Source: Entrophospora sp. SA101 (taxonomy: Eukaryota; Glomeromycota; Glomeromycetes; Entrophosporales; Entrophosporaceae). Taken from it: DNA of 64,000 bases. A program made the translations under genes and the position numbers. This document shows, one piece after another, positions 55,550-64,000 of the stretch. Position 1 is the stretch's first letter; the number at the start of each line of letters is the position of its first letter. Under the pieces are notes generated by a model, which was given only the letters and a program-made list of their open reading frames with translations, ran no database searches and was not told the origin of the DNA. The stretch is from assembly GCA_958430865.1 (NCBI GenBank), contig CAUDNR010004189.1, positions 517 to 64,516 of the forward strand, read 5' to 3'.

Positions 55550-57048
55550 TTATATTTCATAATTTAATAGACTATCATTACTTAAATTCAATTTAGCAAT
55601 CTCATCATTTAATATTCTACTTGTATGATATGCTAATGGATGTGCTTGTTGTGAATTACCATTATTACTACTACTATTACTATTATTATTATTACCACCA
55701 CCACCAATATTACTACTACTTTCATTAGAACTCACAGTTTTAAATTCATTATAAGAAAAATCCAAAAGTTCTCTACTAGTTGGTCTCTTGGCTGGATCCA
55801 CATCCCAACATCTTTGCATCATTTGTACATAATCATTAGGCATTCCTGGTAATATTGGTGGTCGTAAACCTTTGCATATTTTTAATTGCAAATGAAGATC
55901 ATGTGCCTCATCATCAAATGGTGGATGACCTGCAAATATTTCCCACATTAACATCCCAACACTATAAATATCTGTTTCTTTTGTGTATTTTTTTCCTCTA
56001 AATAGTTCTGGTGCAATATAAGATATAATTCCATAAATTTTATTTGATGATTTTTCATCAACTGGTCCACATAATCCTAAATCTGTGATATAACAAATAC
56101 CTCCATCCAATAATATATTACCACTGTGTAAATCACAATGAATTAAATCTTTTTTATGTATAATATATAATGTATCACATAAATACTTGAAAATCATAAT
56201 TCTATCCTTTGATGTTAAATTATAATGATTTTTTTGTATATAATCTCTTAAATTTCTATCTGGATGTTAACCAAGAACCATTGCATAATTTCCATTTTCT
56301 GGGAATTTAGTTATACCAAAACAAGGAGTAATTCCATTTGATTTAATTTTACAATAATTTAATGCCTGAAATTAATTATATAAATAAATTAATTTAAAAT
56401 AAATGGTTTAATTTTAAAAGATCAATCACCTCATCAAAAAAAGGTTTTCCTGGATTACTCGAATTATTTAATGATTTCAATACTACAAGCTGATCTCCAA
56501 AATAACTAAACTCCTTTTTATTTTCATTGTAATCATCAATATATCCTCTTATCCACCCAGCAGTATAAATAGAACTGAATCCACCTTTTTTATATTATAA
56601 AATTGTTCATAAGGTACCCATTCTATAATTTGATCTGGAGGAGATGAAAGTTGTTGATATTTTTGAATAAAACCATCAATTATCTCATTTCCAGATGTCC
56701 AAGTACTGAAAAGGCTATGCAAGTGTAGACTAATACACTTTTCACAATATTTGTCAGAGTATCTTGTTGTTTTACAATTATTGCATTCTCTTGGTTCACC
56801 CCATTTATAAGTTGCATTGTTTAATTCGAAATTATGAATAAACCTTTCTCTACAATACTCCTTTTCATTTTCCAATAGTTCTTTGTTTTCTTTGACTAAT
56901 TGTAAAAAATAACTTTTTCTATTTTCACAGTCAGAATTAGAAGTAGTTCGAAAAACAGAATAAGCCATATCATTCATTTCATTAAAAATTTTAAGTACTA
57001 ATTCTCTTCTGCCTGGTGTTATTAACTTATATAATTATTGAAGGACAT
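55550..57048 (-). pseudogene. Zinc-ribbon plus Tyr-kinase-like protein kinase, frame-broken (right copy)
   Basis: This is the counterpart of 14314-15840. It shares the CNNC/CEKC ribbon, HCDLHSGN, DLG, APELFRG and Asn-rich tail. From 55550 to 55947 it is identical to the left copy, and upstream of that it is diverged. It has its own lesions: an altered start region near 57030-57048 that stops after a few codons, a 10-base deletion in the glycine loop near 56588 that removes LTE and shifts the frame, and a TAA replacing the Tyr codon of the DYHPDGNL segment near 56268. Where the left copy is broken (KETD), this one reads on as KETDIYSVGMLMWEIFAG. A complete kinase would need parts of both, so neither copy is intact. 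Confidence 0.82.
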
Positions 57049-57608
57049 TTCAACTTTTTTTACAATAATTTCTTTTTTTGTGGTATTTTTGCAAATCATA
57101 TTCTTAAAATTTGCAAAGATTATAGGTAATTGAAATAAATAACTTGCTGACAGATTTAATCCATAAGATATCTTTATTAATTCTGACCAAAACACCTTTT
57201 CTTCCAAATGCTTTCCTTTGTAATGCAGAACTGTCCTATTTCGTTTTTACATTTAGATGATACTAAAACAGAGGATCTCTAAATAAATAACCATGCATAT
57301 AAAATATAACAATCTCCTAAATTTTTTGGTTTTATGGTTTCAGATTCGTATTCTTTAACATATTATAAATGCTTCATTCACCCATTGTCTCTGATTTTTA
57401 CCTTCCTGATCTTGCGGGATATTAAGGTCTTATTTTTGAATAAACCAATGTACTTTAACAGGTTATTTGGAACATTGTCAGTATCTCTAATTCCTTGATT
57501 TATCCTGTAGTAAAAACATTGCTTCGAATATAGGAATAAAAACAAAAAAGTAAATCCAAATGCAAATTCCATAACTAACAAAATACTGCTTATATAACAC
57601 ATTTTTCA
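55948..57608 (-). repeat. Diverged rim of palindrome 2, right side
   Basis: This is diverged inverted homology to 13690-15442. The outer limit is judged from a GAAAAATGT-TATTTTGTT block shared near 13697 and 57600. Beyond it the two flanks are unrelated: palindrome 1 on the left, ribosomal protein genes on the right. Confidence 0.82.
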
Positions 57609-57868
57609 GATTGAGAAACAATTTTGATCTTGTGGATCTCTCATGCTGAATCCAAATACTTTCAGATATAATTTTGGCAACTAATAAAATTAATTTCAGC
57701 ATTTATGAAAAACTATTTCACCATTATTAAGAGAGCCAACTTCAGCTAACATGCTTACAATTGACTCAATTAGGTGACTTTTTGATTAAAAATTGAGATT
57801 TTGGGAATTAAGTCAAAGCCAAATTTGTAAAATTTTCTAAGGTTACACGATTAACAATGCATAAAATC

Positions 57869-58051
57869 ACGTGAAAGTCACGGGCGTGCATTTAGGGAGT
57901 GGTTTTATATAGTTGGGAATGAAAAAAGACCGTGCAGTGCAGGTATGGAGGTGTGCACTTATCTCTTAAGCCCTGAGCTTGGGAATGAGTGAAAGCGTGC
58001 ATTTAGAGAGGGTGTGCATTTATGGGGCGCATTTAGGGGGGTTGACTGTAG
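57869..58051 (+). repeat. Dispersed repeat, member 3
   Basis: This starts with the same ACGTGAAAGTCACG as 23779 and shares AAAGACCGTGCAGTGCAGGT-like and CTTGGGAATGAG blocks. It then has extra GTGCATTTA-type words and ends TTAGGGGGGTTGACTGTAG. The repeated GTGCATTTA words and the GGTTGACTGTAG end look like a transposon terminus. No transposase frame is present. Confidence 0.6.
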
Positions 58052-58756
58052 TACCAAGTAAACTGTTCAAAGGAATCTTCGTTAAAAGAGAAAGTACCAT
58101 TGATAAAATGGAAATGAACCATCAATAAAAGGAATGAAGCCACTGATAGATGGAAACGAGTCATTAAAACAATCAACATATAATAATTATTATAACGATA
58201 ACGGGAGAAACATACCACAGGAAATATCCAGACCCGAAAGACAAGAAATCTGATCAAGCCTTTTTCATTAATACAAAACCTAATATGCTAAAACCAACCT
58301 TAATTACATGGCACAAATGATCTTTAACGGGAATGAATACACAGAAATTATAAACCAGACTGGCTTACGAAGCCAAAGAACCAAATAATATTTAGCCTAC
58401 GAGATATGAAAATAGGAGCATGGATATTAAATTTAAACAATGTTTTTGCTAATAATATAGGAATTTGCTTTATCGTCAACATTATTAAAAATAAATAAAT
58501 AAACAATTTTTTGTACCATGTCTTATAAAATCAATTAATGCATCTTCTTTTGGAAATTCATCCGTACAATACTAATAGTAATTGTAAAATTTATCAATTG
58601 ATTGATAGTATTTTGGTCAGAGACTTTCATTATTACGACTTCCTATACATGTGGATTACATCCCATAGGATAAATTATAGCAAAAAAAAAGTTTTATCTT
58701 AATTTATTTATTTTTTTAAATCAATTATTATTTTATTTTATTTTTTAATATGTTTA
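58052..58756. other. Intergenic region, no gene recognised
   Basis: This is AT-rich sequence between the repeat end and the 3' end of RPL21. The minus-strand ORF at 58033-58257 overlaps the repeat and lacks coding features. Confidence 0.5.
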
Positions 58757-59457
58757 TTAGACAAGTGTATCGTAAGGGATTGGTGTAATAGTAGTTGGTA
58801 TATTCTTCTTGGTTGAAACGTGACGTGAAGTTCTTGGGAGTACAGGTTGTCTCTTTAAATTTACTTTTTCTATAAAAAAAAAAAAAATTTTTAATTTGAG
58901 CATGAAATTAATTAATTTTGTGAGCGTAAAATCTTATATATATATGTGTAATTTATACAAACCTCCTTTAGCTCTAGCATCTTTCTTTTTAATTGCATTT
59001 TCTTTAACACGACGTAAGAAATCATCTCTACATTTTGAATGTTTTACATGTTCGATACGAACATTGATTCTCTTCTCAATGTATCTATTACCAACACGTT
59101 TATAAATAATAACACCAACTGAGGATTTTGTCACATTATAAACAATTCCCGTACGTCTTTATTATTATTATAATTATTATCATATGCATACCACATAAAA
59201 AAGATTATGATTAGATTGGAAAAAAAAGATAATTGAAAATAACAAAATATATGTGTGATTAATTGATTGATTGACCCTTACCCATGATAAAATTTATGCG
59301 GCATACCTTTTTGAATTGCACCGTTTGCTTTGACATCTACGATATCGCCAACTTTATATATTTTAAGATAGGTTGAAAGCTTAAGATATCCATGATCTTT
59401 AAATTTACGAGAAAACATATACCGTGTGCGAGCACGGATACCGTATGAGTGAGGCAT
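58757..59457 (-). CDS. RPL21: 60S ribosomal protein eL21
   Basis: This is a large-subunit ribosomal protein. Three exons (59282-59457, 58963-59156, 58757-58869) join in frame to exactly 160 residues, the family length. It starts [19 protein letters not shown], continues with [60 protein letters not shown] and ends [10 protein letters not shown]. Introns are 59157-59281 and 58870-58962. The lariat and acceptor ends are preceded by A/T runs. A TTAG just 5' of the start codon (near 59468) suggests a possible intron in the 5' leader. The start faces RPS9 at 245 bp. It is a single copy and intact. Confidence 0.96.
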
Positions 59458-59702
59458 TTCTTCAAATCTAACAAAATAAATGATTGAGAGAAAATGAGTT
59501 AAAATTAAACTTTCATGAATTATAAATATAGAATTGAATTTTTACCTTTTTTTTTTAGTTCAAAATAATTTAATTATAAAAAAAATTTTTTAGTGCAAAT
59601 TTTTTTTGTGTGGATTAAAATTTAATTGGTTAAATCAAAAAAAAAAAAAATAATAATCTTGGTTCATAATAATTAATTCTACAATAATATAATTTTATAA
59701 AA
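59458..59702. promoter_or_regulatory. Shared promoter region of RPL21 and RPS9
   Basis: This 245-bp stretch separates two divergently read ribosomal protein start codons. It contains long A/T runs (59572-59590, 59636-59650), as expected for a nucleosome-poor promoter. No unmistakable Rap1, Tbf1 or Fhl1/IFHL-type site is visible. A 5'-leader intron for either gene could lie here. Confidence 0.6.
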
Positions 59703-60772
59703 ATGCCAGGAGCTCCAATAAACTGTAACTATTTAATTTTCCAATTGAACAAATTTTAATTTATATATTCAATGATTACAATCGATTCATTCATATTCAC
59801 TTTACCTCTTCTTTTCCTTCTTTTATCTTTCCTTATTATTATTATAATTATCATCATTGTGTTATAGGTTCAAAGACATACAAGGTTCCACGTCGTCCCT
59901 TTGAGAAGGAACGTATGGACCAAGAACTTCGCTTAATTGGTGATTATGGATTGAGAAACAAACGCGAAATTTGGCGCGTGGCTTATACATTATCAAATAT
60001 TCGAAGAGCTGCTCGTGAATTGTTAACATTAGATGACAAGGATCCTCGTAGACTTTTTGAAGGAAATGCATTGATTAGAAGACTTGTTAGAATTGGTGTG
60101 TTGGATGAATCTAAGATGAAACTTGATTACGTATTGGCTTTGAAAATTGAAGATTTCTTGGAAAGAAGATTACAAACCCAAGTCTATAAATCTGGTTTGG
60201 CCAAATCTATTCATCATGCGCGTGTCCTGATAAGACAGCGTCATATTCGGTATGCGTTGAAATTTAAATTTTATTTATTTTTTTTTGTAAGCAAACATAC
60301 ATACATATACTAAATTTTTACTTATTTTTGGGAATAAAGTGTTGGAAAACAAATTGTCAATATTCCCAGTTTTATCGTCAGGTAGAAAAACCTAATTGAT
60401 AATTTTTTTTAATTTACTAATTAATTAATTAATTAATTAATTAATTAATTCATTCATTCATTAAATTTTTTCAAAAAGGCTTGAATCTCAAAAACACATT
60501 GATTTTGCACTCACTTCACCTTATGGTAAATATTCTAAAAAAAAACATGATAATAATAAGAAGAAAATATAATTTTATAATTTTATATATAATCTTTTTT
60601 AGGTGGTGGACGTCCTGGTCGTGTAAAGAGAAAACGATTACGATCAGCATCAAAAAGTAATATTTTTTTTTTTTAAAAAAAAGTTTTCCTGATTGCTTTT
60701 AAATCGGATATTCATTAATTTTATTTTTATAAAATAGCTAATGATGAGGAAGGAGAAGATGACGACGAATAA
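59703..60772 (+). CDS. RPS9: 40S ribosomal protein uS4
   Basis: This is a small-subunit protein that binds 18S rRNA and acts in decoding fidelity. Six exons join in frame: 59703-59724, 59868-60249, 60340-60381, 60479-60525, 60603-60656 and 60738-60772, giving 193 residues, the family length. Reading: MPGAPINC then [39 protein letters not shown], the S4 RNA-binding domain ([20 protein letters not shown], then [20 protein letters not shown]), [12 protein letters not shown] and an acidic DDDE tail. The first residues differ slightly from the usual MPRAPRTYSKTYK, but the splice phase is correct. Intron 3 carries a TTAA microsatellite (about 60415-60452). It is a single copy and intact. Confidence 0.96.
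60415..60465. repeat. (TTAA)n and (ATTC)n microsatellites in RPS9 intron 3
   Basis: About nine TTAA units are followed by CATT units, all within the 97-bp intron 60382-60478. This sets much of that intron's length. Confidence 0.85.
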
Positions 60773-60909
60773 ACAATCCAATCAATATTAATAAAAAATT
60801 TTTGAGTTATTTAATAATAAGGAAAAAATGAGTTTTTTTATTTTCCCAATAAATTTCTAAATTCTTTTTGCTAATGATCAATTCGTATCTTTCTTTCGTC
60901 ATCTAACTT

Positions 60910-61160
60910 TTATGTATAATTCCATAATTCTATTGTTAATTCCGCTGCACTAAAAGCAGCCAATCTTAAAAAGAAAAAAGGTGTTAATTTTCAGCAAGGG
61001 ATATTTTTGAAACAAAATTTTATCAAAGTTATTTATTACCTCGCTAAAGTAATACATAACATCAAACCTTCTGGAGATAAAAATAACCTATTATCATTAT
61101 TTGAAGATCACTTTGACGTTGACGTTGACTTAAGGAATCTTTTTGAATGAAACATATCAT
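60910..61160 (-). CDS. Possible small spliced gene
   Basis: The last exon 60910-60964 (LAAFSAAELTIELWNYT, then TAA) joins across a GT-AG intron (60965-61039) to an exon ending with SPEGLMLCITLAR, in frame. The joined hydrophobic/helical stretch is strongly protein-like. Upstream, an ATG frame from 61160 (IQKDSLSQRQRQSDLQ) is in a different register, so the 5' end is uncertain, and a frame change or another intron is needed. It might encode a small membrane protein. I do not recognise it. Confidence 0.38.
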
Positions 61161-61327
61161 AAAAAACAAAAGCGTCAGAGTAAATTTGTAAATAAATAAT
61201 AAACAAACAATATATTATCTCAAAGAAGAAAAGAATGCTTTGCCTCTGAAACATTTTCAAGAATAGTATATATAATCAGGATACCTTTGAATACAAATGA
61301 AATTTAGATTCCTTCAAAACTCTTTAT

Positions 61328-61420
61328 TTATAAATTTTTGCTTGTTTTAAATTCATCATCATCGTAACCACCACCCATCATCATCATTACCACCGCCATA
61401 CTAAACATCGTCACAGTCAT
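61328..61420 (-). CDS. Possible 30-residue ORF
   Basis: A Met/Val-rich hydrophobic start (MTVTMFSMAVVMMMMGGG) is followed by a charged end (YDDDEFKTSKNL) and TAA. It lies upstream of the previous entry on the same strand and might be its first exon or a separate micropeptide. Codon repeats (ATG/GAT/GGT runs) could also give this by chance. Confidence 0.22.
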   Translation of the reverse strand: MTVTMFSMAVVMMMMGGGYDDDEFKTSKNL

Positions 61421-63922
61421 CACAAATTTTAATAATAATTAGGCGTAATATATATTTATTTCTGTAAAAAACTCATTCTAAAGGTTCATGGATTAATTAA
61501 TTAATTTTATTTATTTATTTATTTGTAGATATAGAATCATTTTAAACCATTTTTAATTTTAAATTCTGCTAAAAAAAGGGCATTCATTCATTTATAAATC
61601 ATTTTAAATGCCAAAAAAAAAAGACAATTCACATTAGATAAGGATAAGTATGTACCCAGTCATATTAGATGCACCATCACTTCCAAAATGAATTATTTTA
61701 TGCCTTATAATTAGTCAGTAATTGAATAAAGATTTACTATTTTCAAGTTAAATAATCACTCAATTTCATTATCTTCTAGTTTTTTTGTTGACTGTACAGA
61801 AATTTTAGCAATATTTTTTAAGTGCTGAGTTCTTTTTTGATTCCAACCATATTAAATATTTTAAAAAAGAAATATTTCATAATTTACTATCCATCAACCC
61901 GTCAAATCAATGGCCCCACCTCAAAACCAATGGGTTTTTACTAGTATAAAGTATTCATAATGTTATGATCATACCGTACTGAATTTTGGGGATCAAACAA
62001 AATCAGCGCATATGAATCAATTAATTGCTTATAGTAACAATTGGTCAGTTTCAAAATACTAAAAAAAAAAATTTTTATATCGTTTAAAAAAAGTTAACCG
62101 ATAAGTTTTATGGTGCTTCAAAACTTATTTTTCTCAAACTAAAAATTGAGCATTTTTAAAAATTCCAAATTTTGTTATACACTTAATATTAATATTAAGA
62201 AATTGAGACTAAGTAAATTTCGTGTAACGAACTTTTATTTATTTTCTACAACATATATTGATTCATTTGTATTATTTATTTTCTTTTTTTTTTATTAATA
62301 AAAGTTCTTTAAAGTTTAACGAACATATTACATCAAAAGAAAATTATTACTAAATTTGGTCATGCAATTCAAAATATCGCAACACGAAAATTATTGACCC
62401 AAATTATAATGTTTCTTCTAAATTAAACTCTCTTTTACTTTTAGAGTTGAAAGTTTTTGGTTAGGAAAATTGAACACATAACATTATTAAGAGTTAAAAT
62501 CTTGCCAGACAAATGAACTAAAAAGTTTTTTTTATTGCATTTCTCTCAAATTTAAAAAATCTATGAAAAAAAAATTTGAGACAAATTTTTTTTTTACATG
62601 AATTGGCTCCCATTTTAGAGCTGAATTGAATGGTGGCGGGTTTTTTAAAACCTAACATGTGGATCAAATTTTTTAACTTTTGAGTATAGATGATCCGCAC
62701 TACGAACATATACTAAAAAATAAATACGTAATTATATACTTAATAAGTGTATTTGTAACAAAAAAATCTGTTCATGAGTGACTTATTTATGAGTTATGAT
62801 TTATTATTATGATTCAAATCTTACTTCAGAGAAACTAAAGGAGATTTACAATTACTCCCAATCTGAACTTTGGTTAAAAAATATATTTAATAAATATTTT
62901 TTGTAATAAAAAAAATTGTTTCGTGAAATTAGTTGTTATTTATTATCATTGTGATTCAATCTTAACAAAGAAATTCCAATAAATCTGAAATTTGATGTGT
63001 GTGATAATAAAAATAGTAATAGTGTTACCGAAATTAGGATTTAACGCCAGTGTGTAAAATTGAACGGGCGCAACGGGCGCGTGTAACATTATTAACCAAT
63101 CAAATTATGAATTTCTGGAGATAGTTTCTAAATTTATACTAGTTACACGACTAAATTTATTCGCTGATTTGTTGGTCGAAATACCCTAATTCCGAATCTA
63201 TTTTTACTTTATTTTTATATCTATATTTATTTATTCCTTATATTTCTTATTTCATTTCTTATATTATTTTTTTTTGTTCATTTCTTTTATACTATTTTTA
63301 TTTGTATATATTACATTATTTTTATTCGTATTAGTTAACTTTATTTAGGAATTAGCGTCGTGGTTAGAATGCTACGTCGCAATTAAAGTGCGATATCGCG
63401 TTTAGAATGCTAGATCGCAACAAAGTTGTTACTAATTAATTTAATTATATATAAGAAACTCAAATTCGACATACTTATAAAAAACATGGTAATAACATTG
63501 TAATAAAGTTCTAATAACTTGTAAATTAACTTAATAAATTAATTTCAACTAAATAAAACGTTTTCTTAATTCACTAAAACCAAAATTATTCGCTAATAAG
63601 ACTATTTCGTTAGTAATAGCCAATAAAATTTATATTGTTATCATCAATTAACACCCTCTCCCAAATAATAATTGGTGACAATAGTAATAATTAATATTAA
63701 ATCGGATGATAATAATGTAACACATACACATTGTTATAAAGAGTCTTATTATTGTTTTACATGATTTTTATGAAGTTACACTAACGTAATCTTCTTCAAC
63801 TATATATTTATTGATAACAGAATTGGCATTGAATTTTTTTAAAAGCAAACAACTGATTTCTTGATTATTTTGTCTTATAAAATTTTTTTGATTGTTAAAG
63901 TTGATTGTTGAAACCAAAACAG
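61421..63922. other. Long AT-rich intergenic stretch
   Basis: No gene is recognised. The 63-codon minus-strand ORF at 62518-62709 has no family features. Near 63355-63422 a motif TTAGAATGCTA followed by (C/A)GTCGCAA/GATCGCAA occurs twice 39 bases apart in locally GC-richer sequence. Near 63060-63085 there is a GGGCGCAACGGGCGCG stretch. These are possible ends of old mobile elements. Confidence 0.5.
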
Positions 63923-64000
63923 ATGGCTTCAATTATTCCTATAGATGAAAGGAGGTTGCATATTAAAGAACTTCAAAACGCCAAAAATTTTGAAGAGTTG
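63923..64000 (+). CDS. Start of an unrecognised gene, cut by the window end
   Basis: An ATG at 63923 opens a frame that stays open for 26 codons to the end of the window, with charged, protein-like composition (MASIIPIDERRLHIKELQ, then FEEL). A T-rich leader lies before it. It is too short to identify. A helical N-terminus is likely. Confidence 0.45.
   Translation, partial: MASIIPIDERRLHIKELQNAKNFEEL

Larger units (their letters stand above)
39351..55947 (-). repeat. Palindrome 2, right arm (16.6 kb inverted repeat)
   Basis: This is the reverse complement of 15443-31841, longer by exactly the 198-bp duplication at 41113-41508. It begins at the first base after the gap and ends inside the kinase gene at the same codon region as the left arm. 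Gene order read inward is kinase tail, small hypothetical loci, Mrr-like relic, THR4, URAD, zinc-knuckle gene, ADE16, the exact mirror of the left. Confidence 0.95.

Noticed and set aside
59862..60071. Minus-strand ORF opposite RPS9 exon 2, and the minus-strand ORF at 22796-22981 type opposite URAD
   Set aside because: They are antisense shadows of well-supported exons.
63350..63425. tRNA gene
   Set aside because: There is no acceptor stem pairing and no GGTTCGAATCC-type B box.
39351..64000. Right contig as an inverted allelic haplotig of the left contig
   Set aside because: Beyond the kinase the right contig goes to RPL21/RPS9, not to palindrome 1, so it is not a plain second haplotype of the same locus. 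A chimeric join at the gap remains possible.

Overview
The window looks like nuclear DNA of an arbuscular mycorrhizal fungus of the Rhizophagus type (Glomeromycotina). The reasons are a very AT-rich composition, short GT-AG introns of roughly 30 to 115 bp, poly-Asn and poly-Glu tracts, an F-box protein and a zinc-ribbon/Tyr-kinase-like protein in the style of the expanded families of that group, and fungal housekeeping genes (THR4, ADE16, TFB4, RPL21, RPS9). The genus is inference from protein style; no search was run.

The dominant feature is two giant inverted repeats lying back to back. Palindrome 1 has arms 240-5537 and 8012-13310 (about 5.3 kb each, paired positions sum to 13550). Its 2.5 kb loop holds a single-exon F-box gene (6163-7977) and a transposase-tail remnant. 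Palindrome 2 has arms 15443-31841 and 39351-55947 (16,399 bp, paired positions sum to 71390). Its centre holds an Asn-rich ORF (32059-34539), the TFIIH subunit gene TFB4 (35851-37445) and an assembly gap of exactly 1000 N (38351-39350). Every long ORF recurs in the opposite arm with the same protein. The differences found by eye are one homopolymer base in palindrome 1, and one missense base and one 198-bp tandem duplication in palindrome 2. Outside the near-identical cores the inverted homology continues but is clearly diverged, as 'rims' at 1-239/13311-13590 and 13690-15442/55948-57608. In palindrome 2 the core/rim boundary falls inside a kinase gene, and both kinase copies are broken by different mutations.

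Palindrome 2 carries two opposed copies each of a threonine synthase gene (THR4), an OHCU decarboxylase gene (URAD, uric acid breakdown), a 1020-codon multi-CCHC zinc-knuckle gene with an N-terminal membrane segment, the purine biosynthesis gene ADE16/ATIC, an Mrr/Rrg7-like nuclease pseudogene, two small hypothetical spliced loci, a 26-bp-TIR hairpin element and a hAT-like non-autonomous element. The right ADE16 copy has its fifth exon tandemly duplicated and stops within one base of the gap.

To the right of the palindromes (57.6-64 kb) the sequence is single copy. It holds a divergent ribosomal protein pair, RPL21 (eL21, minus) and RPS9 (uS4, plus), with 245 bp between start codons, two tentative small minus-strand ORFs near 61 kb, a long gene-poor AT-rich stretch, and the start of an unrecognised gene at the window end.

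The main open question is whether the palindromes are real chromosome structure kept identical by recent duplication or gene conversion, or partly an assembly product. Diverged rims, real loops and different unique outer flanks argue against a simple fold-back artefact. The gap at the centre of palindrome 2 leaves that one unproven.
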